From contig NZ_CP162488.1 of assembly GCF_041242975.1 (NCBI RefSeq), positions 1,230,001-1,294,000 of the forward strand: a stretch of 64,000 nt of DNA, given 5' to 3'. This DNA comes from Xanthomonas sp. DAR 35659 (GTDB lineage Bacteria > Pseudomonadota > Gammaproteobacteria > Xanthomonadales > Xanthomonadaceae). The notes beneath the pieces are model-generated. The model did not search any database, had not been told where the DNA came from, and saw only the letters and a list, made by a program, of their open reading frames with translations. The translations under genes and the position numbers were made by a program. Numbering within the stretch: position 1 is the stretch's first letter; every line of letters starts with the position of its first letter. Positions 1 through 8,786 of this stretch are shown piece after piece.

Positions 1-209
1 ACGTCGATCTGCGTGTCGCCGCCGAGCTGCGGCATCGCGAAGCGCAACTGGTACAGCGCGTCCTCGTGCAACGGGGCGGACGCCAGCAGCAGCATGCCGT
101 GCTCGGACAGGTTGCCGAGCCGGCCGACCACGGCGTCTTCCATCACGTCCAGGACCGGCACCATATCCGGCACCTGCCGGCGCGGCGAGCGGCGGGCTTC
201 GGCGGTCAT
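1..209 (-). CDS. PilZ-domain protein, C-terminal part outside window
   Basis: Partial gene: the start codon is at 209 and the coding sequence runs off the left edge, so only the first 69 residues are visible. They contain an RRxxR-like run (RRSPRRQ, residues 6-12) followed by a beta-rich stretch with GRLGNLSEHGML, which fits the (D/N)xSxxG motif of PilZ domains. PilZ domains bind cyclic di-GMP and usually control motility, pili or exopolysaccharide. The start codon overlaps the stop of the DUF1631 gene upstream in a TCAT (ATGA) arrangement, so the two are probably translationally coupled. The link to c-di-GMP is by family; no full domain can be checked here. Confidence 0.75.
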   Translation of the reverse strand, partial: MTAEARRSPRRQVPDMVPVLDVMEDAVVGRLGNLSEHGMLLLASAPLHEDALYQLRFAMPQLGGDTQID

Positions 210-2728
210 GCGTCGTCCTCCACGGCGGGGGTGGGCGCGGGCGCGCCGGCCAGGGTGCGCAGCGCGCGCACGGTGGCCTGCCAGGCGCGGTCGATCAGGC
301 GCGCGCGGTCCTCGGTGACGATCCGCGCCTGGCCCTGCGCCAGCAGCCGCGACAGCGCGTCCAGCGAGTACTCGGCGGTCTTGTGCCCGCGCTGGTTGAC
401 GAACAGGGCGCGGTCGGTGATCGGGCTGTACCAGGACAGGCGCTGCCGCTTGAGGTCGCCCTGCTGGTTGGTGACGAACTCGAACCAGGTGCCGAACGGC
501 AGGCTGCGCAGGCGCGCGTACGCGGCCTGCTCGGTGACGGTGCGCGGCGCCAGCGGCGGGCGCTCGTCCTCGCCCTGGTCGCCGAGGCGGCTGCGCGCCT
601 TGAGCCGGGCGCTGAGTTCGGTCCGCGAGGTCTGCGTATCGCCGCCGCCCGGGGTGGACAGGCGGCGCGCGATCGCCGCGGCCTCGTCCTGGTGGTAGCC
701 CACCTGCAGCAGGGCGCCGCGCACGTCGTCGGCCAGGCCCGGGTCCGGCGCGCCGCCGCTGTCGCCGCAGGTGACTTCGGCGATGCACTGGGTCAGTTGC
801 TGGCGCTCGCGCCATGCGTCCGACTCCTCGCCCTGGCGCAGCAGGGTCAGCACCAGCACGTCCGACCAGGCCTGCTTCAGCAAGGCCTGCACGAACTTGG
901 GCGGCTGCCAGGTGTGGCACAGCGTCTCCAGGGTGGCGGCGGCCAGTTGCTTGGCCATTTCCAGCCGTTCCTTGCCGCGCGCCGCCTCGATGTGCCGGCG
1001 TTCGGCGATCTCGGCCTTGTGCGCCAATGCGCGGTAGTGCGTCTGGATGTCCTGGTGGGCCTGCTCGAAGACCTGTTCGTCGCCTTCGTAATCCTCGACC
1101 ACCCGGTCCACGGTCTGGTTCAGCTTGACCAGCAGTTGCGGGTCGGTGTCCTCGTCGCTGAGCCAGGTCGCGCCGGATTCGGCGACCGCATTGAGCAGTT
1201 CGCGCGCCGGATGCCGCTGCCGCACGAAGAACGCCGGATCCTGCAGCGCGGCGCGTACCAGCGGCACCTGCAACCGTTCCAGCAGCGCGGCCGCGGGCGC
1301 ATCGCTGCGCACTTCGCGCTCGATCTCGGCGTACAGCAGGCCCAGCAACTCGAAGGTGTCGGCGTCCTGCGGCGCCAGCGCGGGCTGCGCGCCGTGCGTG
1401 GCGTCCAGCTTGGCCAGCAAGGCGGCCTGCACGTCGCGCAGTTGGCGGCGGCCGCGCGGTCCGGTCTGCGCGCCGTACGCCGGCGGCTGCGCCTGCAGTT
1501 CGCCCAGTGCCTGCAGCAGCGCCGCGGTCGGTACCGCGGGCGTGGTCGCGCGCGCCGCTGCCGCGGCGGGGGCGGTCGCTGCCGCGAGAGCGCCGGGTGC
1601 GGCAGGCCTGCCGACTGCCGGTGGCGGCGCACCGGGCGGGCCGCTGGCTGGCGCGGCGGGCGCCGCTCCGCCAGGTGCCACCGCGCCCGCCGCCGCCACC
1701 TGGGTGCGGGCGGCCGCGAGCAACTGGCGCAGCGCGGCCAGATCGGTCGGTTCGGTACCGGGTGGCGCCGCCGTCGCGCCGGTGGCGCTGGTGGCGCCAG
1801 TCGCCGGGGTGCTCGCACCGTCCGCGACGCGTGCCTGGGCCGTGGCCGCGGACGGCGCGCCAGCGGCGCTGTGCATGGCCGCGCCGGATGCGGCATCGGC
1901 ACGGGGACCAGGCCCGCCGGCGGGTGCGGGCTGTCCCGACCAACCGGTGGCCGGGCGCGGCGCGGAAGGCAGGCGCGGCGCGGCGCGCGCGCCGGCTGCC
2001 GGTTCCGCCGGCTGACGCGCCACGTACGGCAGATAGACCAGCCCCGGCAGCACGCCGGCGTGGGTCAGCAGGACGTTGGCGCGCTCCACGATCCCGCCAT
2101 AGCGCGCCAGCACCTGGCGCTCGAAGGCGCGGTACAGGGTCAGTTGCGCGTCCAGCCCCAACTGCAGCTCTTCTCCCGCCTCGCGCAGGATCCGGCACAG
2201 CGGGTGCGGGCCCAGCGGAGTCTGCTCCGGCTCGAACGCCGGCCGCGCGGCGAGCACGCCGAAACGCTGGCCGAGCAGTTGCAGCGGGATGCCGGCACGC
2301 ATCACCTCGCGCCGGGCGATGTCGTGCAGCACGATGTCGCGGTCGATGTCCACGTCGGACACCAGGGTCAGCATCTGCATCGCCGGGCCGGCCTTCTCCT
2401 GCGGGCGCGGGCCGACCGGGGCCGGCGACAGCCGCAGGCCGGCCAGGGTCGCTTCCAACTGCGCCTTGTAGAACGGCGCGAAGCGCTCGCGGCGTGCGCG
2501 CAGGCCCTGCAGTTCCTGGTAGATGTCCTGTTGCAGGTGACTGCTGCGCGCGCGTTCGGCCTGATCGAACAACTCGCGCTCCAACTCGGCCATGGTCGCC
2601 TGCAGCGGGGCGTCCAGCGCCTGCCACAGCAGCGTCTTCAGCGCATCCAGGATGTCGCGCACGCGGCTGGGCAGGGCGGCGCCGGCAAGCGTCGCCGGGC
2701 TGGCCGACGGGGTAGCAGACAATGACAT
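206..2728 (-). CDS. DUF1631 family protein
   Basis: An 840-residue protein of the DUF1631 family, which some databases label thymidine phosphorylase-like without good support. The start at 2728 (MSLSATPS) gives the family-like N-terminus; an open frame continues upstream over hemW but has no homology there. The N-terminal 220 residues are helical and charged. Residues about 233-400 form a long Ala/Pro/Gly-rich linker, and the C-terminal 440 residues are again helical and conserved-looking, ending in a segment like a PilZ-type barrel (LPFGTWFEF, then LSWYSP). No catalytic motif or membrane segment is seen. It overlaps the PilZ gene by 4 bases, and this pairing suggests a role in c-di-GMP signalling, which is inference. 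Function unknown. Confidence 0.85.
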   Translation of the reverse strand: MSLSATPSASPATLAGAALPSRVRDILDALKTLLWQALDAPLQATMAELERELFDQAERARSSHLQQDIYQELQGLRARRERFAPFYKAQLEATLAGLRLSPAPVGPRPQEKAGPAMQMLTLVSDVDIDRDIVLHDIARREVMRAGIPLQLLGQRFGVLAARPAFEPEQTPLGPHPLCRILREAGEELQLGLDAQLTLYRAFERQVLARYGGIVERANVLLTHAGVLPGLVYLPYVARQPAEPAAGARAAPRLPSAPRPATGWSGQPAPAGGPGPRADAASGAAMHSAAGAPSAATAQARVADGASTPATGATSATGATAAPPGTEPTDLAALRQLLAAARTQVAAAGAVAPGGAAPAAPASGPPGAPPPAVGRPAAPGALAAATAPAAAAARATTPAVPTAALLQALGELQAQPPAYGAQTGPRGRRQLRDVQAALLAKLDATHGAQPALAPQDADTFELLGLLYAEIEREVRSDAPAAALLERLQVPLVRAALQDPAFFVRQRHPARELLNAVAESGATWLSDEDTDPQLLVKLNQTVDRVVEDYEGDEQVFEQAHQDIQTHYRALAHKAEIAERRHIEAARGKERLEMAKQLAAATLETLCHTWQPPKFVQALLKQAWSDVLVLTLLRQGEESDAWRERQQLTQCIAEVTCGDSGGAPDPGLADDVRGALLQVGYHQDEAAAIARRLSTPGGGDTQTSRTELSARLKARSRLGDQGEDERPPLAPRTVTEQAAYARLRSLPFGTWFEFVTNQQGDLKRQRLSWYSPITDRALFVNQRGHKTAEYSLDALSRLLAQGQARIVTEDRARLIDRAWQATVRALRTLAGAPAPTPAVEDDA

Positions 2729-2817
2729 CCTGTGATCGCCGTTTACTTTTTCCGGGTCCGGTATGTAGCACGTTTCCGGCGTCGCAACCACGCCCGGCCA
2801 TGCCGGCCCAGGCGGCG

Positions 2818-4047
2818 TCAGCTCAGGAACAGCGCGACCACGTCGTTGGTGAAGCGCCGCCCCAGTTCGGTCGGCACGACCCACCCGGCGTCCACCCGCG
2901 CCCAGTCGCGCGCCTGCGCCTGGGCCAGCGCCGGCGCGATCGCCGCCACGGGCAGGCCGGTGCGTGCGGCGAAGTCGCGCAGGGCGAAGCCATCGTTCAG
3001 GCGCAGCGCATTGAGCATGTACTCGAACGGCCGCCGCTCCGGGGCGATCCATTCGTCGCCGCCGATCGCCGCCGGGGTACCGGCCGCGGCCAGGAACGCC
3101 TGCGGGTGCTTGTGCTTCCAGCGCCGCAGGATGCTCTGTTCGGCGCCGGAGCTGATCTTGCCGTGGGCGCCGGCGCCGATGCCCAGGTAGTCGCCGAAGG
3201 TCCAGTAGTTGAGGTTGTGCGCGCAGCGCTGGCCGGCGCGCGCATAGGCGCTGACTTCGTACTGCGCGTAGCCGGCCTCGGCCAACAGCGCCTGGCAGCG
3301 CTCCTGCATGTCCCAGGCGTCGTCGTCCTCCGGGATGCCCTGCGGCGGCCGCGCGGCGAACACGGTGTTCGGTTCCAGGGTCAGTTGATAGTGGCTGAGA
3401 TGGGTGGGCTGCAGCGCCAGCGCCCGTGCGATGTCGCGCTCGGCCTCGGCCAGGGTCTGCTGCGGCAGCGCGTACATCAGGTCCAGGTTGACATTGGCGT
3501 AGCCGGCGTCCTGCGCCAGCTTCACCGCGCGCTCGGCCTCGGCGCTGTCGTGGATGCGCCCCAGCCGTTGCAGCGCGTCGTCGTCGAAACTCTGGATGCC
3601 GAAGCTCAGGCGGTTCACCCCGGCTGCCAGGTAGCGGTCGAAGCGGCCATGCTCGGCGGTGCCCGGGTTGGTCTCCAGGGTGATCTCCAGGCCCGGCGCG
3701 AAGCGCAGCCGGGCGCTGGCCGCCTGCAGGAAGCGGTCGATCGCCTCGGGCGGGAACAGGCTGGGCGTGCCGCCGCCGAAGAACACGCTGTTGACCACGC
3801 GGCCCCAGACCAGCGGCAGGTCCTGGTCCAGGTCGCGGATCAGCGCCTCCACATAGGCGTCGAACGGCAGCGCGCCCTTGGCCGCGTGCGAATTGAAATC
3901 GCAATATGGGCATTTGCGCACGCACCACGGCAGGTGCACGTAGAGCGAGAGCGGCGGCGGCACCAAGGGCGGGGCGTAGTCGTGCGCGGCCGGGTCCGGG
4001 CAGGCGGCGCCGGGCGGATGCTGGCAGTGGTCGTGGGGATGCGGCAT
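2818..4047 (-). CDS. hemW: Radical SAM heme chaperone HemW
   Basis: A 409-residue radical SAM protein of the HemN/HemW family. The cluster-binding motif CVRKCPYC (Cys42, Cys46, Cys49) is followed by DFN. The HemW-type signature HNxxYW is present as HNLNYW, followed by GIGAGAHG. HemW proteins bind heme and deliver it to respiratory enzymes; older annotations call them oxygen-independent coproporphyrinogen oxidase. The length fits HemW rather than true HemN (about 450). The His/Pro-rich first 30 residues are not typical of the family, so the true start could be a little further in. It lies between the DUF1631 gene and rdgB, all on the minus strand. Confidence 0.92.
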   Translation of the reverse strand: MPHPHDHCQHPPGAACPDPAAHDYAPPLVPPPLSLYVHLPWCVRKCPYCDFNSHAAKGALPFDAYVEALIRDLDQDLPLVWGRVVNSVFFGGGTPSLFPPEAIDRFLQAASARLRFAPGLEITLETNPGTAEHGRFDRYLAAGVNRLSFGIQSFDDDALQRLGRIHDSAEAERAVKLAQDAGYANVNLDLMYALPQQTLAEAERDIARALALQPTHLSHYQLTLEPNTVFAARPPQGIPEDDDAWDMQERCQALLAEAGYAQYEVSAYARAGQRCAHNLNYWTFGDYLGIGAGAHGKISSGAEQSILRRWKHKHPQAFLAAAGTPAAIGGDEWIAPERRPFEYMLNALRLNDGFALRDFAARTGLPVAAIAPALAQAQARDWARVDAGWVVPTELGRRFTNDVVALFLS

Positions 4048-4145
4048 GGCGGGCGGAAGTGGGCGAGGGGCGTGGGATCAGCGCGTGGCGCGCCGGGGCG
4101 GACCGACGCGCCATGGCGCAGGCCATCGCCGCGACCGCTGTGCGC

Positions 4146-4757
4146 TCATTCGCTGGCTGTCGCCGGCAACAGCTCGGCCAGGCGCTGCTTGAGCTGTTGC
4201 AGGGCGATGCCGCGATGGCTGATGCGGTTCTTCAGCGCCAGCGGCATCTCGGCCGCGGTCTGGCCGTGGTCCGGGTCCAGGAACACCGGGTCGTAGCCAT
4301 GTCCGCCGTTGCCGGCGCGCGCCCGTGCGATGCGGCCGCGCCAGCGGCCTTCCACCAGCAGCGGTTGCGGATCCTCAGCGTGCCGCAGCAGTACCAGTAC
4401 GCAATAGAAGTGCGCGCCGCGCTGCGCGTCGGGGACGTCGCGCAGCGCGTGCAACAGCTTGTCGATGTTGGCCTGCGCGTTGCCGTGTTCGCCGGCATAA
4501 CGCGCCGAGTACAGGCCGGGCGCGCCGTACAGCGCATCCACGCAGATGCCGGAGTCGTCCGCCAGCGCCGGCAGGCCGGTGATGCGGGCGGCGTGGCGCG
4601 CCTTGAGCAGCGCGTTCTCCACGAAGGTCAGGCCGGTTTCGTCGGCATCGCTGACGCCGAGCGTGGATTGCGCGATCAGCTCGACCCCGACGTCGGCGAG
4701 CAGGGCATGCAGTTCTTCGAGTTTGCCGGCGTTGCTGCTGGCCAGGACCAGTTTCAT
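4146..4757 (-). CDS. rdgB: XTP/dITP diphosphatase RdgB (HAM1 family)
   Basis: A 203-residue nucleotide pyrophosphatase that removes dITP, dXTP and related non-canonical purine nucleotides. The N-terminal substrate motif SSNAGKLEE, the acidic stretch ENALLKAR, the [11 protein letters not shown] motif and GYDPVF near the C-terminus are all present and intact. Length matches the family (about 200). It overlaps the upstream VOC gene by 4 bases (stop at 4754, start at 4757), so it belongs to an rph-VOC-rdgB operon on the minus strand. The rph-rdgB pairing is common in proteobacteria. Confidence 0.96.
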   Translation of the reverse strand: MKLVLASSNAGKLEELHALLADVGVELIAQSTLGVSDADETGLTFVENALLKARHAARITGLPALADDSGICVDALYGAPGLYSARYAGEHGNAQANIDKLLHALRDVPDAQRGAHFYCVLVLLRHAEDPQPLLVEGRWRGRIARARAGNGGHGYDPVFLDPDHGQTAAEMPLALKNRISHRGIALQQLKQRLAELLPATASE

Positions 4758-5143
4758 GCGGTGGGCTCCAGCAGGTCCCAGGTGTTGCCGTACAGGTCGC
4801 GGAACACCGCGACCGTGGCATAGGGTTCGTGGCGCGGCGCTTCCAGGAATTCCACGCCGGCGGCCAGCATCGCCGCATGGTCGCGCTGGAAGTCGTCGGT
4901 GTGCAGGAAGAAGCCGACGCGGCCGCCGGTCTGGTCGCCGATCCGGCTGCGCTGGGCGTCGTCGCTGGCGCGCGCCAGCAGCAGCGCCGCGGCGCTGGCG
5001 TCGCCGGGGCCGACCACGACCCAGCGCTTGTCGCCCTGGTCCACGTCCTGCAGCAACTGGAATCCCAGCTTGCCGGTGTACCAGGCAATCGCTTCGTCGT
5101 AGTCGGCCACCACCAGGGTAGTCAGCGCCAGGCGCCGCTTCAT
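4754..5143 (-). CDS. VOC family protein (glyoxalase/bleomycin-resistance fold)
   Basis: A 129-residue single VOC module. The opening [21 protein letters not shown] and the closing [14 protein letters not shown] are the paired half-module signatures of glyoxalase/bleomycin-resistance/dioxygenase proteins. Such proteins bind a metal ion and act as isomerases, epoxide-opening enzymes or antibiotic binders; the substrate cannot be told here. The gene is wedged between rph (ATGA overlap at 5140-5143) and rdgB (overlap at 4754-4757), so it is co-translated with RNA and nucleotide housekeeping genes. Confidence 0.85.
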   Translation of the reverse strand: MKRRLALTTLVVADYDEAIAWYTGKLGFQLLQDVDQGDKRWVVVGPGDASAAALLLARASDDAQRSRIGDQTGGRVGFFLHTDDFQRDHAAMLAAGVEFLEAPRHEPYATVAVFRDLYGNTWDLLEPTA

Positions 5144-5865
5144 TGCGCCAGCGCCGCGCGCTGCACGGCCAGCAATTCGCCGATGCCGCGCTCGGCTAGG
5201 CCGAGCAGCGCGTCCAGTTCGTCGCGGCGGAACGCGTGGCCTTCGGCGGTGCCCTGCAGCTCGATGAAGCCGCCGCCGTCGTTCATCACCACGTTCATGT
5301 CGGTGTCGCAGTCGCTGTCCTCGGCGTAGTCCAAGTCCAGCACCGGGGTGCCGCGGTACACGCCGACCGAGACCGCGGCGACCGCGCCGAGCACCACCGG
5401 CTTCTTCAGGTCGCCGCGCTTCTGCAGCCAGTTCACCGCGTCCACCAGCGCCACGTAGGCGCCGGTGATGGCGGCAGTGCGGGTGCCGCCGTCTGCCTGC
5501 AGCACGTCGCAGTCCAGAGTGATGGTGCGCTCGCCCAGCGCGTTGCGGTCCACGCAGGCGCGCAGCGCGCGGCCGATCAGGCGCTGGATCTCCAGCGTGC
5601 GTCCGCCCTGCTTGCCGCGCGCGGCCTCGCGGTCCGATCGCGAATGGGTGGCGCGCGGCAGCATGCCGTACTCGGCGGTGACCCAGCCTTCGCCCTTGCC
5701 GCGCAGGAAGCCCGGCACGCGGTTCTCGACGCTGGCGTTGCACAGCACGCGGGTGTCGCCGAAGCTGACCAGCACCGAGCCTTCGGCATGGCGGGTGAAG
5801 GCGCGTTCGATGCGCACCGGGCGCAGCTGATCGGCCGTGCGGCCGCTGGGACGGGAAAAGGACAT
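5140..5865 (-). CDS. rph: Ribonuclease PH
   Basis: A 241-residue phosphate-dependent 3'-5' exoribonuclease that trims tRNA 3' ends. The start at 5865 (MSFSRPSGR) gives the usual family length; the frame stays open further upstream but that stretch is not conserved. Conserved segments are complete: [17 protein letters not shown], the [15 protein letters not shown] segment, the RALRACVD region and [19 protein letters not shown]. The gene is intact, unlike the E. coli K-12 allele. It starts the rph-VOC-rdgB operon and is divergent from yicC. A decayed copy of its middle part lies at about 10560-10850. Confidence 0.96.
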   Translation of the reverse strand: MSFSRPSGRTADQLRPVRIERAFTRHAEGSVLVSFGDTRVLCNASVENRVPGFLRGKGEGWVTAEYGMLPRATHSRSDREAARGKQGGRTLEIQRLIGRALRACVDRNALGERTITLDCDVLQADGGTRTAAITGAYVALVDAVNWLQKRGDLKKPVVLGAVAAVSVGVYRGTPVLDLDYAEDSDCDTDMNVVMNDGGGFIELQGTAEGHAFRRDELDALLGLAERGIGELLAVQRAALAQ

Positions 5866-5969
5866 GGAGGGTCGATCCGGAGGTGGCGTGTGAGGGCCGG
5901 GCGCGGCTGCGGGCCGGGCCGGCGGGGCGCTAGGGTACCATTCGCGCTTTGCACGCACCGGAACTCCGC

Positions 5970-6830
5970 ATGATCCGCAGCATGACCGCCTTCGCCGGCG
6001 CCGAGCGCATCACTCCCTGGGGCACGCTGGGCTGCGAGTTGCGCTCGGTCAACCACCGTTTCCTGGAAGTGGGCGTGCGCCTGCCGGAGGAACTGCGCGC
6101 GCTGGAACCGCAATTGCGCGAACGCGTGGCCGCGCGCATCAGCCGCGGCAAGCTGGACCTGATGCTGCGCCTGCGCGCGCCCGACGCGGCGCAGACGCTG
6201 GCGGTGAACGAGCCGCTGGTCGAGCAGTTGGCGGTGCTCGCGCAACGGCTCGGCGCGCGCTTCCCGCAATTGCAGGTGCAGTTCGCCGACTTGTTGCAGT
6301 TGCCCGGCGTACTGCAGGGGCAGGCGGTCGATGCGGCTGCGCTGCAGGCGCAGGCACTGGAACTGCTGGACGAGGTGCTGGCCGAGTTCGTGGCCGCGCG
6401 CGAGCGCGAAGGCGGCAAGCTCGCCGCAGCCATTCTCGAGCGCGTCGATGCGGTGGAGCGCATCGCCGGCGAGGTCAAGGAGCTGATCCCGGCCATCCGC
6501 GAGGGGCAGCGCGCCAAGCTGGCCGCGCGCCTGGCCGACCTGCCGCACCCGGTCGATCCCGGCCGCGCCGAGCAGGAACTGGTGCTGTGGTTGCAGAAGC
6601 TCGACGTGGACGAGGAACTGGACCGGCTCGGCAGCCACATCAAGGAAATCCGTCGCGTGTTGCGCCAGCCCGAACCGGCGGGCCGGCGCCTGGACTTCCT
6701 GCTGCAGGAGTTCAACCGCGAGGCCAACACCCTGGGCTCCAAGTCGGTGGACAGCCGCACCTCCAATGCGGCGGTCGAATTGAAGGTGCTGATCGACCAG
6801 ATCCGCGAGCAGGTGCAGAACCTGGAGTAG
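5970..6830 (+). CDS. yicC: YicC family protein (endoribonuclease-type)
   Basis: A 286-residue YicC protein. It starts at 5970 with [12 protein letters not shown], the family's typical opening; an upstream in-frame ATG would add 7 unconserved residues. The N-terminal YicC domain carries [12 protein letters not shown]. The C-terminal DUF1732 region ends with [12 protein letters not shown] and [18 protein letters not shown], which match the family closely. YicC proteins have been described as endoribonucleases acting on small RNAs. It is divergent from rph. In many proteobacteria gmk follows directly; here about 10 kb of accessory genes separate the two. Confidence 0.95.
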   Translation: MIRSMTAFAGAERITPWGTLGCELRSVNHRFLEVGVRLPEELRALEPQLRERVAARISRGKLDLMLRLRAPDAAQTLAVNEPLVEQLAVLAQRLGARFPQLQVQFADLLQLPGVLQGQAVDAAALQAQALELLDEVLAEFVAAREREGGKLAAAILERVDAVERIAGEVKELIPAIREGQRAKLAARLADLPHPVDPGRAEQELVLWLQKLDVDEELDRLGSHIKEIRRVLRQPEPAGRRLDFLLQEFNREANTLGSKSVDSRTSNAAVELKVLIDQIREQVQNLE

Positions 6831-7187
6831 GGGCTGGATCGGACAGCTCTCGACGCTATCCCGGAGACGGCTGCAGAGGCCAGGCAGGTTGGCGCATCGC
6901 ATGCTCTCCGCGGACGGAAGGGCCTGCTTACGAGGTGAGTTCGCCGGCCCGTGGAGGCTTCGACGGCGCCGAAGCTCGACAAGCCGAGCTGAAGGACGTG
7001 GTGGGGTCTTCGGTCGGAGTGCGTCGTCAAGCGAACTGCCGACGAATGCGCCGTCGCGATGTGCCGGCGTCATGCCGCCAAGTTGACGCGCATGGATCGC
7101 GCGCCTAGCGTAGCCGTTCCGCCGGGCCGGGACAGGGCCCAAGCCACTCCGGGTGGAGTGCGTCCATTCCTGGAATCTGGAGATTTT
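6831..7187. other. Intergenic region upstream of first lipoprotein gene
   Basis: This 357-base gap follows yicC. From about 6905 it is homologous to 7860-8139, the region in front of the second lipoprotein gene, so it forms the non-coding front of a tandem duplication. A TTGACG-N17-TAGCGT element lies at 7083-7111. No gene is convincing in it. Confidence 0.7.
7083..7111 (+). promoter_or_regulatory. Candidate promoter of first lipoprotein gene
   Basis: TTGACG, a 17-base spacer and TAGCGT, 77 bases before the start codon at 7188. The -35 and spacing are conserved in the second copy at 8026. Sequence resemblance only. Confidence 0.3.
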
Positions 7188-7823
7188 ATGCCGTGTTCTC
7201 CCCGGCGTTCAGTTGCGTCTACAAGCATTAGGATGCGTGGCCTGTCTACGTTTTTCGCCGCGTCCTTTTTCCTCGTTGCAGGGTGCCAAACCGCGATGTC
7301 CAACCAAGCGACGGCCATCGTGTCCACGCGTGATCCTGAGACCTATCCCCTGCATTTCAAAAGGCACAACTTTGAGGCGTACTGTTACAACACCCGGGAT
7401 TGCCAAGTGATCTATGCCGGCGTGAATCAAAGCGCGTATGCCACGGGCAAGCCGGCCAGTGCGCCGCCGTCTCCCGATTACCGCAAGAAGTGGCCGTTTG
7501 CGTCCCACATCGGCATTCAGAACTTTCCCGAGCCCGCGCGAGTGTCATGGACCGCACTCTCTGGAGAAAGGCTGGAGGCGAGTATCGACCTGGGCGCGAT
7601 TTTCAAGGAAGAGCTTGTGCTGCATGAAGTGCCCGAAGACGATATCAAGGAGCAGGCCTTCAAAGGGCCGGTGCCGTCGCCGAGCATCTATCTGGAGGTC
7701 AATGATCGGACGATCAGCATCTACATGAAAGCGTTGATCCCGACCAAGCATGAGCAGATCCCCGGCGACAAAAATAGCCACTTCCGGAGCGATGTCGTCA
7801 ACGCCTGGAGCAAGACTTACTGA
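7188..7823 (+). CDS. Lipoprotein, probable immunity protein to the adjacent phospholipase effector (copy 1)
   Basis: A 211-residue predicted lipoprotein. A GGAG ribosome binding site lies 5 bases before the ATG at 7188. The N-terminus has a basic stretch, a hydrophobic segment (LSTFFAASFFL) and a lipobox VAGC, so it should be acylated and anchored in the periplasm. The mature part has a conserved YCYNTRDC segment, whose two cysteines could form a disulfide, and no enzyme motif. It is a paralogue of the next gene, and both lie directly upstream of a DUF2235 phospholipase. In Xanthomonas T4SS effector modules the immunity protein is usually a periplasmic lipoprotein encoded next to the effector, so an immunity role is inferred from context. 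Confidence 0.75.
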   Translation: MPCSPRRSVASTSIRMRGLSTFFAASFFLVAGCQTAMSNQATAIVSTRDPETYPLHFKRHNFEAYCYNTRDCQVIYAGVNQSAYATGKPASAPPSPDYRKKWPFASHIGIQNFPEPARVSWTALSGERLEASIDLGAIFKEELVLHEVPEDDIKEQAFKGPVPSPSIYLEVNDRTISIYMKALIPTKHEQIPGDKNSHFRSDVVNAWSKTY

Positions 7824-8025
7824 GGGAGCAGGGCATGGTGGTCGTCGGCTGCTATGACGAGCGCCGGACGGAGGGGCCAGCATCGCGGACATGGGAACTT
7901 CGACAGCGCCGAAGCTCGACGAACCAAGCTGAAGGATGCGGTGGGGCCTTCGACCGGGTGGCGTCGTCTAAAGAAGTTCCGACGCATGCGCCATCGCGCC
8001 ACCTCGCTGGCGTCATGCCGCCAAG

Positions 8026-8054
8026 TTGACGCGCATGGATCAAGCGCCTACCGT
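8026..8054 (+). promoter_or_regulatory. Candidate promoter of second lipoprotein gene
   Basis: TTGACG, 17 bases and TACCGT at the same place relative to the gene as in copy 1 (7083-7111). Conservation between the copies could simply reflect recent duplication. Confidence 0.3.
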
Positions 8055-8139
8055 AACCATTCAGCCGGGCCGGGATAGGGTCCAAGCCACTCCGCTGGGA
8101 GTGTATGCAACATGCCATCCATGGAATCTGGAGACGTTT

Positions 8140-8775
8140 ATGCCGTGTTCTCCCCGGCGTTCAGCTGCATCCACAAGCACCAGGACACGTGGCCTGTCGA
8201 TGTTTCTCGCCGCGTCCTTTTTCCTCATTGCAGGGTGTCAAACCGCCATGTCCAACCAAGCGACAGCCACCGTGTCCACGCGCGACCCTGAAACCTATCC
8301 TCTGCATTTCAAGCAACACAATTTCGAGGCGCACTGCTACAACACCCTGGATTGCAAGGTCATCTATGACAATGCGAATCAGACGTTGTATGGCACCGGA
8401 AAGCCTTCGCCGGCGCCGCCTTCGGATGACTACAGAGAAAAATGGGGCGGCGCTTCTTACATCGGCGTCCGAAATTTTCCTGGCCCTGTCCAAATTGACT
8501 GGACTTCGCGGGACGGCGAGGCGCACCGCGCCCAGATTGATCTCAGCGAGATATTCAAGGACGAACTGATTCTTCACCGTACGCCTATTGAAGAAATTCC
8601 CGAGAAGGCCTTCAAGGGCCCCGCGGGTGAACCCGACATCTTCGTCGAGGTGAACGATAGAACCGTCACCGTCTACATGAAGATGTTCATCCCGACCAAG
8701 GCGCCTCAGATCCCCGGGAACAAGAACAGCCGCTTCCGCGATGACCTGATCAAGGCATGGAGCCGTACGTACTAA
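8140..8775 (+). CDS. Lipoprotein, probable immunity protein to the adjacent phospholipase effector (copy 2)
   Basis: A 211-residue paralogue of the preceding gene, the same length, with a GGAG ribosome binding site before the ATG. The lipobox is IAGC after LSMFLAASFFL. The first 70 residues are nearly the same as in copy 1, while the middle (residues about 75-165) differs much more; the last 45 residues are again similar (VNDRTVTVYMK, then IPGNKNSRF). The stop at 8775 is 11 bases before the effector start, with the effector's ribosome binding site in the gap, so the two are likely co-transcribed. This is the more likely cognate immunity protein by position; the pairing is inference. Confidence 0.78.
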   Translation: MPCSPRRSAASTSTRTRGLSMFLAASFFLIAGCQTAMSNQATATVSTRDPETYPLHFKQHNFEAHCYNTLDCKVIYDNANQTLYGTGKPSPAPPSDDYREKWGGASYIGVRNFPGPVQIDWTSRDGEAHRAQIDLSEIFKDELILHRTPIEEIPEKAFKGPAGEPDIFVEVNDRTVTVYMKMFIPTKAPQIPGNKNSRFRDDLIKAWSRTY

Positions 8776-8786
8776 GGAGAAGTCCC

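Larger units (their letters stand above)
6905..8775. repeat. Tandem duplication of about 0.95 kb (promoter region plus lipoprotein gene)
   Basis: Two direct copies lie head to tail: roughly 6905-7823 and 7860-8775. Matching landmarks sit about 952-954 bases apart: CGGACGGA at 6911 and 7865, GCCGCCAAGTTGACGCGCAT ending near 7093 and 8036, and the start codons at 7188 and 8140. The non-coding front and first third of the genes are the most alike; the central and distal parts of the genes have diverged more. Confidence 0.85.

Noticed and set aside
383..2725. A 780-codon open frame on the + strand opposite the DUF1631 gene
   Set aside because: Composition (Arg/Gln/Gly/Ala-rich) is that of antisense G+C-rich codons and the minus-strand protein has family homology.
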